Part shown: positions 24,276 to 31,970 of the stretch, piece after piece | Numbering within the stretch: position 1 is the first letter of the stretch | Layout: the number at the start of each line of letters is the position of its first letter | NCBI GenBank assembly: GCA_910588025.1 | Contig: CAJUQG010000010.1 | Span: 1-38,817 of the forward strand | Length of the DNA: 38,817 bases | From: an uncultured Bacilli bacterium | GTDB taxonomy: Bacteria; Bacillota_I; Bacilli_A; RF39; UBA660 | Reading direction: 5' to 3' | Translations under genes and position numbers: made by a program | The notes under the pieces: model-generated | What the model saw: the letters and a program-made list of their open reading frames with translations, nothing else | The model's database searches: none | What the model was told of the DNA's origin: nothing

Positions 24276-24692
24276 TTAGAAACTATATATAATAGAATCT
24301 TTTATAACATCTTTATAATCAATAAAAGCTCTAATTTCAAGAGATTTTAGTTTAGTGTCAAAACGTCCTATTTTATTCATGTAACATACATCTGAAAAAT
24401 TGTCAAATTTTAAATAAAAAATTATAGAATCTTTAGTGGGCTTTTCAACATATACATCAGTTGGCCAAATTAAAGCAGATTCATTATTTTCTCCAAGGCA
24501 CTACTCATTAAAATCAACCTTTTGTTTTTTACCTATTTCTATCTTATTAATTTCTTTCCAATTGTATATATGAACACATAAACTATATTTATTATTTTTA
24601 TCTACAATGTATAATTCGCTTTTATTTAATTCTATTCTACTTATACCAATGTTTTTGTTATTTAATTTCATAATATTTTCAAAATCGTTCAT
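24276..24692 (-). pseudogene. Unknown ORF interrupted by an in-frame TAG
   Basis: The first part reads MNDFENIMKLNNKNIGISRI and ends KKQKVDFNE with TAG at 24503-24501. The same frame continues without another stop for about 74 codons (CLGENNESALIWPTDVYVEK, FYLKFDNFSDVCYMNKIGRF, IDYKDVIKDSIIYSF) to TAA at 24278-24276. Composition and reading style are equal on both sides, so this was one gene of about 139 residues. The start is the second ATG (24692), with GAGG 6 nt before it. I do not recognise the family. A nonsense mutation is the simplest explanation. Confidence 0.65.
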
Positions 24693-24700
24693 ATTTAACC

Positions 24701-24950
24701 TCATCTATATAAATTCCTTAGTATATTTGTAAGACAATCTTCTGCTGTTAAATTGCTGTTTTCTGAAAATCTTATTCTAACTAGCTTACCATTCACCTTA
24801 AATATATAGTGATTTTTTGTTTTCATAATAAAATATAATATTTTTTCTTCTGTCTATTTTTATATTTGTTATTTCGTCCACATCTTTTAATTTTACATCA
24901 TCAAAATTTATATTTCTACATCTTTCTAATTCTTCAATATTATTATTTAA
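24701..24950 (-). pseudogene. DUF6870/TnpW-like small mobile-element protein, frameshifted
   Basis: One frame (from about 24950) encodes IEELERCRNINFDDVKLKDV then DEITNIKIDRRKN, resembling the DUF6870-type segment found in mobile elements of Firmicutes. It stops at KKSLYI. The next frame, an ORF of 41 codons at 24826-24701, reads YIFKVNGKLVRIRFSENSNL followed by TAEDCLTNILRNLYR and resembles TnpW. Deleting one A from the A6 run at the overlap joins them into a single protein. The 5' end has no start codon and is preceded by a stop. Family assignment is from memory and moderate at best. Its end overlaps the next ORF as ATGA. Confidence 0.5.
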
Positions 24951-25810
24951 TCAATAATCTTACTCTCTATTTTTTGTTGTTCATCAACATATTGATAATT
25001 GAGTACATTGTCTTTAGAAATTGCAGATTTTTTTGTTTCCTTTTCATATAAATCTCTAGCACCTTTAGCAACCCCTCCACCACGTTTAGCAACTTTTAAA
25101 TTTTCTGTTAGTCCTTGTGGGTGTTCCTGTCCTGCAATATCACGAGCAGCTATTTCACCTATATTAGTTAAGGCTATTTCAATATCTGTCATATTATCTC
25201 TTAAAGATTCTTTTCTTATACCCTTATATGCCTTGTATTCTGATGCTTTCATTCCAGACCAGCCTTTATATATTTCATTCGTAAGCATTGCATATTCTAC
25301 TGGTTTTTCAATGCCTCCATCTTTCCATATATCAGTTAGTTTAAATCTATCAACAATTCCAACTAATCTTTTTTTGATCCATTCATCACTATATCCCTTA
25401 TTACGATAATAATTAACAACTCTATTAGCAGCGATTTCAGGATCAAATACTTCATTAATTCTCTCACTACCTAAATTGGCTAACCAAACTTTAAATGGCT
25501 CAGCTTTAGGGCTAGAAACAGATTCAATTAATCTAAAAATTCCTTTAGTATCTAAAACATCTGTTAAATAACTTTTCCCATCTTTTTGAGATTTTAATTT
25601 CAGTTGTCCCAATTTTGAGGACAACTGACTTCCTTCATTATCTAGTTTTGTTTTTAAAGCATTCCAATATTTTCTTGGTCTAGGGCTTTCTGTTAATGCG
25701 CCAATAACATCTACAACTGAAAAATAATAATCTTCTTCTTCACTGTCCCAAATACTTCTTATTTCTTTACCCTCAAATAGATTTGAAATTGTTTTTAATT
25801 TATTATTCAA
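24947..25810 (-). CDS. Bro-N family protein (phage antirepressor / DinD-like)
   Basis: About 287 residues. The N-terminal BRO domain (IRSIWDSEEEDYYFSVVDVI, then RPRKYWNALKTKL and GIFRLIESV-PKAEPFKVWLA) is the DNA-binding domain of phage antirepressors. The C-terminal half (WSGMKASEYKAYKGIRKESL, LRDNMTDIEIALTNIGEIAA, GLTENLKVAKRGGGVAKGAR) matches the conserved half of the DinD/Bro proteins of SOS or prophage origin. The upstream GTG at 25819 is part of the AAGGTG ribosome site, so the start is TTG at 25810, 6 nt after it. It ends at TAA 24949-24947, running into the mobile-element scrap. Confidence 0.85.
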   Translation of the reverse strand: MNNKLKTISNLFEGKEIRSIWDSEEEDYYFSVVDVIGALTESPRPRKYWNALKTKLDNEGSQLSSKLGQLKLKSQKDGKSYLTDVLDTKGIFRLIESVSSPKAEPFKVWLANLGSERINEVFDPEIAANRVVNYYRNKGYSDEWIKKRLVGIVDRFKLTDIWKDGGIEKPVEYAMLTNEIYKGWSGMKASEYKAYKGIRKESLRDNMTDIEIALTNIGEIAARDIAGQEHPQGLTENLKVAKRGGGVAKGARDLYEKETKKSAISKDNVLNYQYVDEQQKIESKIID

Positions 25811-25871
25811 ATTTAGCACCTTCTTTCTTAATTCCCTAAAAGGTTACATATCGTAATCACCTTTCTAAATT

Positions 25872-25940
25872 ATCGCAAAATATCCATAAAATCTCTATAT
25901 TTTTATCAAATTTTATTGATTTTGAGTGCTTTTTTGCGAT
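25872..25940. promoter_or_regulatory. Inverted repeat ATCGCAAAA...TTTTGCGAT upstream of Bro-N gene
   Basis: Two 9-bp arms, ATCGCAAAA (25872-25880) and TTTTGCGAT (25932-25940), face each other across 51 bp in the region that must hold the Bro-N promoter. The second arm touches the stop codon of the DUF3841 gene. A binding site for a dimeric regulator is possible; a long-range hairpin is less likely. Confidence 0.35.
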
Positions 25941-26623
25941 TATTTTTCTAATTTTAATCTTTTATAAAACTCTTCTTGCCAGTTTATTCTTTTTCCATTC
26001 TTTCTTACATAATTTAATGAGCCATATCTGTAGTTTTTATCATTTAACATTTCTATATTCTCAATTTCATTTACATCGATTCTCCATACACAGCCTTGTA
26101 AAACATCACTATCTTCTGTAATACATCTTTCAAAGCTATTTCTTATTTCTTCACATATTTGTAAATATTCTTTATCTGTTCTATGCTTATCATATTTATC
26201 TTTTCTGACAAAAGCACGCAATTCTTCTAAAGTTATATTACATTCTTTTAGTTTTTTATCAAAAATTTTTTTATCTTTAAGATTAGATGGAATATAATTA
26301 TTATTAAGTAAAAACGAATATCTTCTAAAATCTGTTATAAAAACTTCTTCTTTTGGTTTATGAAAAGTAATTTTCACATCAAATCCTTCCACAGGTTCTC
26401 CTTTATGTTTAGGCGGACAAATATTGTTGTAACATCTTACCCAGCACCATAAAGGATATTTAATATGAGTCGGATTTTTAAATCTATCATTCATTTTTTC
26501 TAAAACCCAAGAATAAGTGGCACCAACTTTTTCTAGATTTATTTTAGATTCATCACATTCCAGATAGCCTTTATTTACTAAATCTTTTAATGCTTCCATC
26601 GATTGAAATGTTACTAATTTCAT
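25940..26623 (-). CDS. DUF3841 protein
   Basis: The 227-residue soluble protein begins MKLVTFQSMEALKDLVNKGY and has YSWVLEKMNDR, YPLWCWVRCYN, ITDFRRYSFLLNN, SFERC and VLQGCVWRIDVNEIENIE in the order I associate with DUF3841. The family has no established biochemical role; it recurs beside ASCH and restriction or phage genes, which is also the setting here. The W-Y-W aromatic cluster and the FRRYSF motif suggest a ligand-binding surface. The Shine-Dalgarno is weak. Confidence 0.72.
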   Translation of the reverse strand: MKLVTFQSMEALKDLVNKGYLECDESKINLEKVGATYSWVLEKMNDRFKNPTHIKYPLWCWVRCYNNICPPKHKGEPVEGFDVKITFHKPKEEVFITDFRRYSFLLNNNYIPSNLKDKKIFDKKLKECNITLEELRAFVRKDKYDKHRTDKEYLQICEEIRNSFERCITEDSDVLQGCVWRIDVNEIENIEMLNDKNYRYGSLNYVRKNGKRINWQEEFYKRLKLEK

Positions 26624-26704
26624 TTATTCTTTTCTTCTTTCTAATTATTAAAATATGTAAAAACTTTTTTTATTTAAGTTTTCTTTATTTGTAAAGATTG
26701 AAAG

Positions 26705-26720
26705 GATTTTTGCAAAAATC
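26705..26720. promoter_or_regulatory. 16-bp perfect palindrome upstream of DUF3841 gene
   Basis: GATTTTTGCAAAAATC is a perfect palindrome 82 nt before the DUF3841 start, in a 210-bp spacer without any gene. It has no T tail, so it is not a terminator. It could be an operator. The rest of the spacer shows nothing recognisable. Confidence 0.3.
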
Positions 26721-26833
26721 TGATTGATAAAAAATACTCTTGTACAGTTTTTGCTAACTCTTAAAACATCTATCATCGTTTTACTGAATGGAAAAATCAA
26801 AACGCTTTATTAAATTTTCTATTTCTTTATTTT

Positions 26834-27220
26834 TTAATAATCATAATCCCAAAGACTTAGTTTGCCATTTATTTCAATTGGATCTATTTTTTCAACATTT
26901 TCTAATTGGAAGCCATACCCGTCCCAATCATCTTTATTAATTAATCCTTTATATACAATAGGATCTTTTTCTATTAATATACTTCTTAAATGGTCATCCA
27001 CTTTCACGCAATTTGTTATTGTTGCTTTGGCAATAATTTGTCCTGTAGGATAATCTAAGTGCAAATGTTTGAATCTTTCTAGCGCTTTTTTATCGATGCT
27101 TTTACCAGCGTGTATTAAAATCTCGCCTCGATATTTAGTTTTCCAAGTTCTAAATTCATATTTTTTATAGCCTTCTAAAATTAATGTTGCCCAAGGTTGT
27201 TTTATTGTAATTACTTTCAT
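26834..27220 (-). CDS. ASCH-domain protein
   Basis: The 129-residue protein is a single ASCH domain: ITIKQPWATLILEGYKKYEF, then RTWKTKYRGEILIHAGKSID, and GQIIAKATITNC. Such proteins bind or hydrolyse modified nucleosides or RNA; the lysine and arginine in KxxEFRT are the usual active-site residues. I start at the ATG 27220 because GGAGG lies 5 nt before it; an upstream GTG overlaps the ribosome site itself. It groups with DUF3841 in the second accessory block. Confidence 0.85.
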   Translation of the reverse strand: MKVITIKQPWATLILEGYKKYEFRTWKTKYRGEILIHAGKSIDKKALERFKHLHLDYPTGQIIAKATITNCVKVDDHLRSILIEKDPIVYKGLINKDDWDGYGFQLENVEKIDPIEINGKLSLWDYDY

Positions 27221-27305
27221 CTTATCCTCCACAAATTAACAATCATTTTGTAATTAGCTTTATTTTTTACGGTGTTAATGTTATTAATGATTTATCTATT
27301 CTTTT

Positions 27306-27818
27306 TTAGAAAAAGACTTCATGATGTTTTTTTTCGTCTTGGGGTAATCCTAATTTTAAGCAAAGTTTTGGACTAGCTACAATTTGAGAGTCCACTACAT
27401 ATCTAGGAACAAATAAGTATTTTTCTCTTCCAAATTTTTGGTGAAATTTACCAATAGGATATTCATACATAGACATTGGTATAATATTGATAGCATCTGG
27501 ATTTTCTGCTATAAATTCATAACAACTATCATCAACAAATTCAAATTCGGCAATTATAAGAGCTCCTTTATTTAGATAGTGATTTGCTTGTTTTTTCACT
27601 TCGTTTTTTTCGGCATACATACAATTTATTTTGGAAAAATTTTTCTCTAATTTAGGAATCAATTCTAAATTATAATGATAATCTTGAAATTCTTTAGAGT
27701 AATGTTGAGATTTTTCAAACAAGATTGCTTCTAATTCTACATCTTCGTTTTCACAAAGTTTTTCTAAGTATTTTATGTGTCTCCAAGGTCTGGCTGACAT
27801 TAAAACTATTTTTTTCAT
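27306..27818 (-). CDS. Unknown protein (170 aa)
   Basis: Not firmly recognised. The N terminus MKKIVLMSARPWRHIKYLEK and later LIIAEFEFVDDSCYEFIAEN fit a Rossmann-like alpha/beta fold. PMSMYEYPIGKFHQKFGREK is the most distinctive segment. No membrane helix. AGGAG 8 nt before the ATG at 27818 fixes the start; the upstream ATG lacks a site. It is the last gene of the accessory block before lepB. Confidence 0.7.
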   Translation of the reverse strand: MKKIVLMSARPWRHIKYLEKLCENEDVELEAILFEKSQHYSKEFQDYHYNLELIPKLEKNFSKINCMYAEKNEVKKQANHYLNKGALIIAEFEFVDDSCYEFIAENPDAINIIPMSMYEYPIGKFHQKFGREKYLFVPRYVVDSQIVASPKLCLKLGLPQDEKKHHEVFF

Positions 27819-27870
27819 AATTCTTTCTCCTAACATTTTACTGTCGTCTCCCTTTGTTATTCCTTACTTG

Positions 27871-28353
27871 TTATTGGTTTTTTATTTTACCAAATTTTGA
27901 AAACGGATATAAGATAAAATTGGTTGTGCCTTCAATTTGCTCTTTTTTAATTGGACCTATTTTTCGACTATCTAACGATACTAAACGATTATCTCCCATA
28001 AGAAAATATTCATTTTCTGCCAAAGTTATTTTTGGAAAGTCTTCTGTTTCTCCAAAAGCAAAAGTGTCTTCAATCACTTCATCGTTTAAATAAATTTCTC
28101 CATTTCGGCACTCAATACTCTCTCCTGGAAAAGCATATAATCTTTTGATTAAGGTATCTTCTTTTGTCTTAGCTACGACGATATCATACCTTTCTAAATT
28201 TCCTAATTTCCATAGTAACATTATTTCTTTTCCATCTAAAGTATTGTACATACTAGAGCCATTTACTTTAATTGGAGTTATAATAAAACTACGAACAAAT
28301 ATTACTACAATTAAAATAATAGCATAAGGAAGTAAGTCTTTTATCCATTTCAT
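27871..28353 (-). CDS. lepB: Type I signal peptidase (second paralogue)
   Basis: From the ATG at 28353 (GAGGA 5 nt upstream) it is 160 residues with one N-terminal anchor (about 6-24), catalytic Ser in NGSSMYNTL, Lys in TLIKRLYAFPGE (about 70), and MGDNRLVSLDSRKIGP. The upstream frame to 28413 adds residues read from the rplS terminator region and is not real. It cleaves signal peptides at the membrane surface. Its place beside rplS suggests the housekeeping enzyme, while the copy at 5763-6290 would be dedicated to the matrix cluster. Confidence 0.93.
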   Translation of the reverse strand: MKWIKDLLPYAIILIVVIFVRSFIITPIKVNGSSMYNTLDGKEIMLLWKLGNLERYDIVVAKTKEDTLIKRLYAFPGESIECRNGEIYLNDEVIEDTFAFGETEDFPKITLAENEYFLMGDNRLVSLDSRKIGPIKKEQIEGTTNFILYPFSKFGKIKNQ

Positions 28354-28421
28354 AATTATCCTCTTTTCAATGATATTATAACTTATTTTTGTTAGTTTGA
28401 CAAAGTTCTTCATTTAAAAAA

Positions 28422-28442
28422 ATTAGGATTTCTTTTCCTAAT
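28422..28442 (-). terminator. Terminator overlapping the rplS stop
   Basis: ATTAGGA, 7-nt loop, TCCTAAT, then TTTTTT on the minus strand. The rplS stop TAG (28440-28438) lies in the first arm. Confidence 0.85.
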
Positions 28443-28779
28443 TTCTTTCTTTAACTTTGTATTCTTTACGCATTCCTTTAATGAAGTTAAGTTTAGCACG
28501 ACGAACCATACCTTTTTTCACAACAACAATAGAATCAATGGTTGGAGCATTTACTGGAAATACTCTTGTTACACCAATGCCTCCACTTTTCTTACGAACA
28601 GTAAATGTTTCTGAAATGCTTCCGCCTTTTTTGGCAATTACTAAACCTTCAAAGGCTTGGATTCTTTCTTTTTTTCCTTCTTTTACCCATACATTTACAC
28701 GTACTGTGTCCCCTACACGAAATTCAGGAACATCTGGGCGAATATGCTTTTTGTTAATTTTGTCTACGAGATTAGTCAT
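28438..28779 (-). CDS. rplS: Ribosomal protein L19
   Basis: The 113-residue 50S protein is complete. RVGDTVRVNVWVKEGKKERI, QAFEGLVIAKKGG, FTVRKKSGGIGVTRVFPVNA and the KGMVRRAKLNFIK C-terminal segment are all standard. L19 sits at the 30S-50S interface. AAAGGA precedes the ATG. It has its own promoter and terminator here, so it can be expressed apart from trmD. Confidence 0.98.
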   Translation of the reverse strand: MTNLVDKINKKHIRPDVPEFRVGDTVRVNVWVKEGKKERIQAFEGLVIAKKGGSISETFTVRKKSGGIGVTRVFPVNAPTIDSIVVVKKGMVRRAKLNFIKGMRKEYKVKERN

Positions 28780-28856
28780 TTAATCATTTCCTTTCTTTAT
28801 TTTCTCTATAATCATGAAACTCATTTCAGCGGATTAAAGATTTAAAAAGCTATTTT

Positions 28857-28886
28857 AGTATAACATAAAATGTTTTTTCTTGACAA
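28857..28886 (-). promoter_or_regulatory. rplS promoter and leader
   Basis: TTGTCA (28886-28881), 18 nt, TATACT (28862-28857). The leader of about 70 nt contains a short TGAAA/TTTCA stem. Some Firmicutes autoregulate L19 through an mRNA leader; I do not see enough structure to claim that here. Confidence 0.65.
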
Positions 28887-28899
28887 CACTTTTTTATTG

Positions 28900-29367
28900 T
28901 TATCGTCCTCTACCTTTTTCTTCTTGGTAATCCATTGCTGTATTCATTTGTTCCATCATAATATTTGTTCTAATTTCTAATAGTTTTTGTCTTAATTTGT
29001 TATCTAATAACCAACATTTTTTCAGTAATTGATCTAATTCTTTCTTTTGTAAATCTTTTTCATATTTTCGTTCTAACATACTTGCTGTTTTCGTTACTTC
29101 ATTTAAAGCTATGACACAATCTGAGGCAGTAGAACTGCTTGATTCAGTTACATCAAATACCATCGCTACCAATTTACGAAAAGCTCGATTAAATTGTTTT
29201 TGAATCATTTCTTTTTTGATTTGGTCTTCGACAATTGTTACTTCGGATACGTCTATTAAAGAGGGATGTTTTTTTAATTTAGGTTTTAGTTGTAATCCTT
29301 CCAAAGGGTTCGGCGGATTTTTGATTTTCTTTTTTTTCTTATCTTTTTGTAATGAAAAGTTACTCAT
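28900..29367 (-). CDS. Unknown coiled-coil protein (155 aa) between trmD and rplS
   Basis: Not recognised. A very basic, Pro-containing N terminus (DKKKKKIKNPPNPLEGLQLK) leads to a long helical region (ASMLERKYEKDLQKKELDQL, LLDNKLRQKLLEIRTNIMME) likely to form a coiled coil. The basic tail suggests RNA or ribosome binding, but that is only composition. GGAG lies 8 nt before the second ATG (29367), which I use as start. The gene overlaps the trmD end by 8 nt, so it is coupled to the operon. Confidence 0.72.
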   Translation of the reverse strand: MSNFSLQKDKKKKKIKNPPNPLEGLQLKPKLKKHPSLIDVSEVTIVEDQIKKEMIQKQFNRAFRKLVAMVFDVTESSSSTASDCVIALNEVTKTASMLERKYEKDLQKKELDQLLKKCWLLDNKLRQKLLEIRTNIMMEQMNTAMDYQEEKGRGR

Positions 29368-30037
29368 TTTCATCTCTCCTTAAAAGGTCTTCACGCCTCT
29401 TTTTTGTTCTTTCTTCTTGCATTTGTTTTCGCCATAGTGCTATTTTGGCATGGTCTCCACTGATTAAAACATCGGGAACTTTTTGACCTCGATATTCATA
29501 TGGCTTGGTATATGTAGGATAGTCTAAAAGATTATTTTGAAAAGATTCATTTTTATAAGACTCTTCTTTTATTACCCCATCAATTAAACGAATCACACTA
29601 TCTGATATAACCATGGCAGGCAATTCACCACCAGTTAAAACATAATCCCCGATAGATAATTCTTCATCGACATAATCACGAATTCGTTCATCAAATCCTT
29701 CATAATGTCCACAAACTAGGATAATATGAGTCTCTTTTTTTAAACTTTCTGCTTTTTTTTGGGTAAAAGGTTTTCCTTGAGGACACATTAATATTACTTT
29801 AGAATTCTTTTTTTTCACAGATTCTATAGCATCTATCAAAGGCTCACATCTTAAAACCATTCCACCACCACCACCATATGGTGTATCATCCACTTGTTGA
29901 TTGGAAAGCTTTGAAAAATCACGAAAATTAATTAAATTAATCTGAACTAATTCTTTTTGAATTGCTCGGTGAACGATAGATTCTTTTAAAAAACCATCAA
30001 ACATTCCTGGAAATAATGTTAATATATCAATTTTCAT
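29360..30037 (-). CDS. trmD: tRNA (guanine-37-N1) methyltransferase
   Basis: The 225-residue SPOUT enzyme uses SAM to methylate G37 of tRNAs and prevents frameshifting. DILTLFPGMFDGFLKESIVH, TPYGGGGGMVL, LVCGHYEGFDERI and the trefoil-knot segment SIGDYVLTGGELPAMV are all present. The start overlaps the rimM stop by 4 nt (ATGA). Confidence 0.98.
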   Translation of the reverse strand: MKIDILTLFPGMFDGFLKESIVHRAIQKELVQINLINFRDFSKLSNQQVDDTPYGGGGGMVLRCEPLIDAIESVKKKNSKVILMCPQGKPFTQKKAESLKKETHIILVCGHYEGFDERIRDYVDEELSIGDYVLTGGELPAMVISDSVIRLIDGVIKEESYKNESFQNNLLDYPTYTKPYEYRGQKVPDVLISGDHAKIALWRKQMQEERTKKRREDLLRRDENE

Positions 30038-30534
30038 ATAATCAACCCTTGAATATTTTGCCCTACTATTCTCTTTTTTTCTATATTTACTTCTTTAATA
30101 AAAAATTCATTTTTAGGAATATAAAAAATTTTTCCATCTAGTGTTTGGGCTTTTAATAAAATATTGGCTTTATTATACACAATTTCTTCTACTTGTCCAA
30201 TTATTTTATCATTAAAGACAATTTGACAATTAAGTAATTCTTCTAAAACATAGTCATGTTTTGATAAATTAAGATCCTCTTTTTTAATATACACTTTGTG
30301 ATTTAGGTATTTTAAAACTTCATTTATATTGGTATAACCTTTCAAAGTAATCATATCAAAATTCTTATGAGTTCGATATGTCTCTATCGTTTCAGATAAT
30401 TTTTCTACTCCGATAAAAATTGGAAAACCTTCTTTAAAAACTAGCTCTTTTTTGTCAAAGTCGCTCATCATACGTAGTTCTCCTTTTATGCCATGGGTAT
30501 TGACAATTTTCCCAAGATATAAATATTCTTTCAT
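30034..30534 (-). CDS. rimM: Ribosome maturation factor RimM
   Basis: The 166-residue protein has the RimM N-terminal barrel (YLYLGKIVNTHGIKGELRM) and a PRC-barrel C-terminal half (EELLNCQIVFNDKIIGQVEE, then ILLKAQTLDGKIFYIPKN). It binds S19 and helps 30S head assembly. The rimM-trmD pair overlapping by ATGA is standard for Firmicutes. GAGGGG precedes the ATG. Confidence 0.95.
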   Translation of the reverse strand: MKEYLYLGKIVNTHGIKGELRMMSDFDKKELVFKEGFPIFIGVEKLSETIETYRTHKNFDMITLKGYTNINEVLKYLNHKVYIKKEDLNLSKHDYVLEELLNCQIVFNDKIIGQVEEIVYNKANILLKAQTLDGKIFYIPKNEFFIKEVNIEKKRIVGQNIQGLII

Positions 30535-31271
30535 GAAATCCCCTCTTTTTTGTGCATCTCATAAAAAATAATACTTGCGCAAACACCAGCGTTTAAACTT
30601 TCGCATTGATTCATCATAGGAATGTAGATTAATTTATCACAATCTTGTTGTAAAGCAGGATTCATTCCTCTACCTTCATTGCCTATGATGATAGCACTTT
30701 TTGATGAAAAAGATATGTCTTTTAAACTTTGACCATTTTGAACATTAGTTCCATAGATACAGTAACCTTGTTGTTTTAATGTTTTACAATACTCAGCAAT
30801 ATTTCCTCTTAATATATTTAGGTGGAATATCATTCCTTCACTAGCACGCAAGACTTTTTCGTTGTACATATCCACTGTATTGTCACTTAAAATTATGGTA
30901 TCAATTTGAAAGGCAACCGCACTTCTTATGATAGTACCTAAATTTCCAGGGTCTTGAATATCATCTAATAAACAAACGTTACCATTGATGTTCTTTTTTA
31001 TAGCTTTTTTACAAATTGCAATTACTTTTGGGATGCTCTGCTGTTTTGAAAGTTTTTTCATAATATTTTCTGTTACTTCATAATATGGGATATTTTCTTC
31101 TTTAAATTCTTCTGTCAACGCAATAATTTCTAAGACTTGTTGCGTTTTTAGGGCTTCTTTGAGTAAATGATCTCCTTCAATGATAAAATGAGAGGTTTGA
31201 TCACGATATTTTTTTTCTTTTAATTTATTCCATTCTTTTACTTTAGCATTTTGTATTGATTCTATTTTCAT
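30531..31271 (-). CDS. TrmH-family (SpoU) rRNA 2'-O-methyltransferase
   Basis: The 246-residue protein has an N-terminal substrate-binding domain (KIESIQNAKVKEWNKLKEKK) and a SpoU SPOUT domain with LLDDIQDPGNLGTIIRSAVA (motif 1), IIGNEGRGMNP (motif 2) and IPMMNQCESLNAGVCASIIF (motif 3, with SLNxGVxxSI). It should 2'-O-methylate 23S rRNA using SAM; the exact site (as in RlmB or the TsnR/YsgA group) cannot be decided. Its stop overlaps rimM by 4 nt. Confidence 0.93.
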   Translation of the reverse strand: MKIESIQNAKVKEWNKLKEKKYRDQTSHFIIEGDHLLKEALKTQQVLEIIALTEEFKEENIPYYEVTENIMKKLSKQQSIPKVIAICKKAIKKNINGNVCLLDDIQDPGNLGTIIRSAVAFQIDTIILSDNTVDMYNEKVLRASEGMIFHLNILRGNIAEYCKTLKQQGYCIYGTNVQNGQSLKDISFSSKSAIIIGNEGRGMNPALQQDCDKLIYIPMMNQCESLNAGVCASIIFYEMHKKEGIS

Positions 31272-31272
31272 A

Positions 31273-31905
31273 CTAGCCTCTCAATCTTTTTCGTGCTTCT
31301 TTATATTTAGGATAATATTCTTCTACATGTCTCCAAAAAGCTGGACTATGATTTGCCTCATAAAAATGACATAGTTCATGAATAATAACATAATCTAATA
31401 AATCTAATTCTTTTTTTAGTAATTCACTATTTAATGTAATGGTATTGTTTCCACGATTATTCACGCCCCAACGCGTTTTCATATTTCTAATTTTTAAAGT
31501 AAATCTCGGAATATTAGGAAAATAAGGAATAATGCGGTCTATTTCATTTTGAAAAATACGAACACACTCTGCTTGATAAAATTTTGCTAATACTTTTTCG
31601 TCTTTTGCCATAATTTTATTTTCATCAAAATATGGTTTTGTAGTGACTTTATCAAAGCAAAACTCATAAGGTATTCCTAAATAATAAAAATAATTATTTT
31701 GCTCTTGTTCACGCTTTTTTTGACTCTGCATTTTTAATAATTGCTTTTCATTATTAGATAAAATTTTTTTAATTTCGGTAAGGGTAACCCACTTGTTACA
31801 AGTAATAATTAAAGTATTGACGTTTGCAAATCGCATGTATAAGTTCTTGTTATTTTTTTTTATAATCTGTAATTCAATGGGGACGCCATTTAAAAGATAT
31901 TCCAT
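31273..31905 (-). CDS. YgjP-like (DUF45) zinc metallopeptidase
   Basis: The 210-residue protein has the hallmark VIIHELCHFYEANHSPAFWR: HExxH with a third His in NHSPxFW, giving a gluzincin-like zinc site. TRWGVNNRGNNTITLNSELL (the W-G-xC/N segment) is also typical of YgjP/UTP-pyrophosphatase-associated peptidases. Biological substrates are little known. It is 1 nt upstream of the methyltransferase gene in the rimM-trmD operon. Confidence 0.93.
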   Translation of the reverse strand: MEYLLNGVPIELQIIKKNNKNLYMRFANVNTLIITCNKWVTLTEIKKILSNNEKQLLKMQSQKKREQEQNNYFYYLGIPYEFCFDKVTTKPYFDENKIMAKDEKVLAKFYQAECVRIFQNEIDRIIPYFPNIPRFTLKIRNMKTRWGVNNRGNNTITLNSELLKKELDLLDYVIIHELCHFYEANHSPAFWRHVEEYYPKYKEARKRLRG

Positions 31906-31952
31906 AAAACCACCATATTTTTATTTTAGCATAAAGTGAAGTTTAAAAAAAG

Positions 31953-31970
31953 AAGCCTATTTGGGGGCTT
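31953..31970 (-). terminator. Terminator overlapping the mscL stop
   Basis: AAGCC and GGCTT arms close an 8-nt loop and are followed on the minus strand by CTTTTTTT. The TAG stop of mscL (31959-31957) lies at the arm-loop border. Confidence 0.7.

Noticed and set aside
24999..25409. 136-codon plus-strand frame over the Bro-N gene
   Set aside because: Antisense to a well-supported protein; no ribosome site and a Ser/Leu-rich antisense look.
28780..28856. L19 autoregulatory leader upstream of rplS
   Set aside because: The leader is only about 70 nt and shows one weak 5-bp stem, too little to claim the known structure.
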